The notes under the pieces: model-generated | Database searches by the model: none | What the model saw: only the letters and a program-made list of their open reading frames with translations | What the model was told of the DNA's origin: nothing | Assembly (NCBI GenBank): GCA_016235595.1 | Contig: JACRJX010000016.1 | Span: 299,002-363,001, forward strand | Direction: 5' to 3' | Length of the DNA: 64,000 bases | Origin: Verrucomicrobiota bacterium | GTDB taxonomy: Bacteria > Verrucomicrobiota > Verrucomicrobiia > CAIQCK01 | Part shown: piece after piece, positions 63,454 through 64,000 of the stretch | Position numbering within the stretch: the stretch's first letter is position 1 | Layout of the letters: every line of letters begins with the position of its first letter | Position numbers and translations under genes: made by a program

Positions 63454-63505
63454 GCACGCTTACAACTTTGGCGGACTGGAGGTCCGCGCTACTGGCTGGC
63501 TGCGA

Positions 63506-64000
63506 TTAGAACTCGCCGCCGCCGGGGTAGCCGCCGCCGGGACCACCGGCCGGAGGAGCAGGCTTCTCCTTCTCGGGGATCTCGGTGATGAGGCACTCGG
63601 TCGTCAGCAGGAGGCCGGCGATGGAGGCCGCATTCTGGAGCGCGGAGCGGGTGACCTTGGTCGGGTCCACAACGCCGCTCTTGAACAGGTCTTCGTATTG
63701 GAGGGTCTCGACGTTGAAGCCCTCGCTGCCCTTGCGCTTCTTGATCTCCTGCAGGACGATGGAACCTTCCACGCCGGCATTGAAGGTCAGCTTGCGGATG
63801 GGCTCTTCGAGAGCGCGCTTGATGATGTTGACGCCGATCTGCTCGTCGCCTTCCAGCTTGAGCTTCTCGACCTCAGGCAACGCGCGCAGCAGGGCCACGC
63901 CACCGCCGGGGACGATGCCTTCTTCGACCGCGGCGCGGGTCGCGTGGAGCGCGTCCTCGACACGGGCTTTCTTTTCCTTCATCGCGGTCTCGGTGGCTGC
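63506..64000 (-). CDS. groEL: Chaperonin GroEL, 3' part
   Basis: The last 165 residues of GroEL; the 5' part is beyond the right edge. [20 protein letters not shown] and [15 protein letters not shown] are characteristic, with the hinge and ATP-site region at VPGGGVAL. The usual Gly-Gly-Met tail is replaced by [13 protein letters not shown]. It folds cytoplasmic proteins with GroES, which is not in the window. Confidence 0.95.
   Translation of the reverse strand, partial: AATETAMKEKKARVEDALHATRAAVEEGIVPGGGVALLRALPEVEKLKLEGDEQIGVNIIKRALEEPIRKLTFNAGVEGSIVLQEIKKRKGSEGFNVETLQYEDLFKSGVVDPTKVTRSALQNAASIAGLLLTTECLITEIPEKEKPAPPAGGPGGGYPGGGEF

Noticed and set aside
1..64000. CRISPR array, tRNA or rRNA genes
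   Set aside because: No regularly spaced repeats, cloverleaf-like sequences or rRNA stretches were seen on either strand by reading.

Overview
This is about 64 kb of a GC-rich bacterial chromosome. The gene content points to the PVC superphylum, most likely Verrucomicrobiota. Evidence for this: a double-length UvrA (two complete UvrA copies in one chain, as in Chlamydia), secreted Gfo/Idh/MocA oxidoreductases with twin-arginine leaders, a DUF1080 protein, a prepilin-like protein ending in an H-x10-DG motif, several secreted sugar- and ester-active enzymes, and palindromic repeats between genes. No tRNA, rRNA, CRISPR array, transposase or integrase was found.

Layout. 1-7.6 kb: SYLF lipid-binding protein (cut by the edge), secreted sialidase-like protein, PfkB sugar kinase, UroD-family protein, HAD phosphatase, and a large old-yellow-enzyme/GltD-like fusion. 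7.6-9.6 kb: a small accessory island with three attC-like sites and three short genes, read as integron cassettes without an integrase. 9.6-14.3 kb: GH5-like cellulase, prepilin-like protein, oxidoreductase, TIM-barrel protein. 14.5-18.7 kb: LysM lipoprotein and the coaD-yceD-rpmF-plsX-fabH block. 18.7-26.8 kb: hflX-maf, gamma carbonic anhydrase, OGG-like glycosylase, an unusually long RpoN, and a phosphomannose-isomerase-like gene with a zinc dehydrogenase. 26.9-35.1 kb: CNT nucleoside transporter, a 1163-residue secreted HEAT/beta-helix protein, and a MacAB-type efflux system.

35.3-48.3 kb is the most interesting part. It joins archaeal-type nickel chaperones (HypA and a MinD-type HypB), a cobalamin riboswitch controlling a B12 receptor and BtuFDC, a TonB with internal repeats, a second TonB-dependent receptor, a periplasmic FmdE-like protein, and a CbiMQO/NikMQO ECF transporter. 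The tonB gene and the second receptor operon share a palindrome, TATTAC-N14-GTAATA, that resembles a NikR operator. My reading is a complete nickel (or cobalt) route from outer membrane to cytoplasmic chaperone beside a B12 uptake operon. The metal is inferred, not shown.

48.3-64 kb: gltX-pgsA-der, DUF1080-cupin-oxidoreductase, giant uvrA with a palindrome inside its coding sequence, SGNH hydrolase, a split-Soret-like dihaem protein, an esterase, a small zinc-ribbon membrane protein, and the 3' part of groEL running off the right edge.
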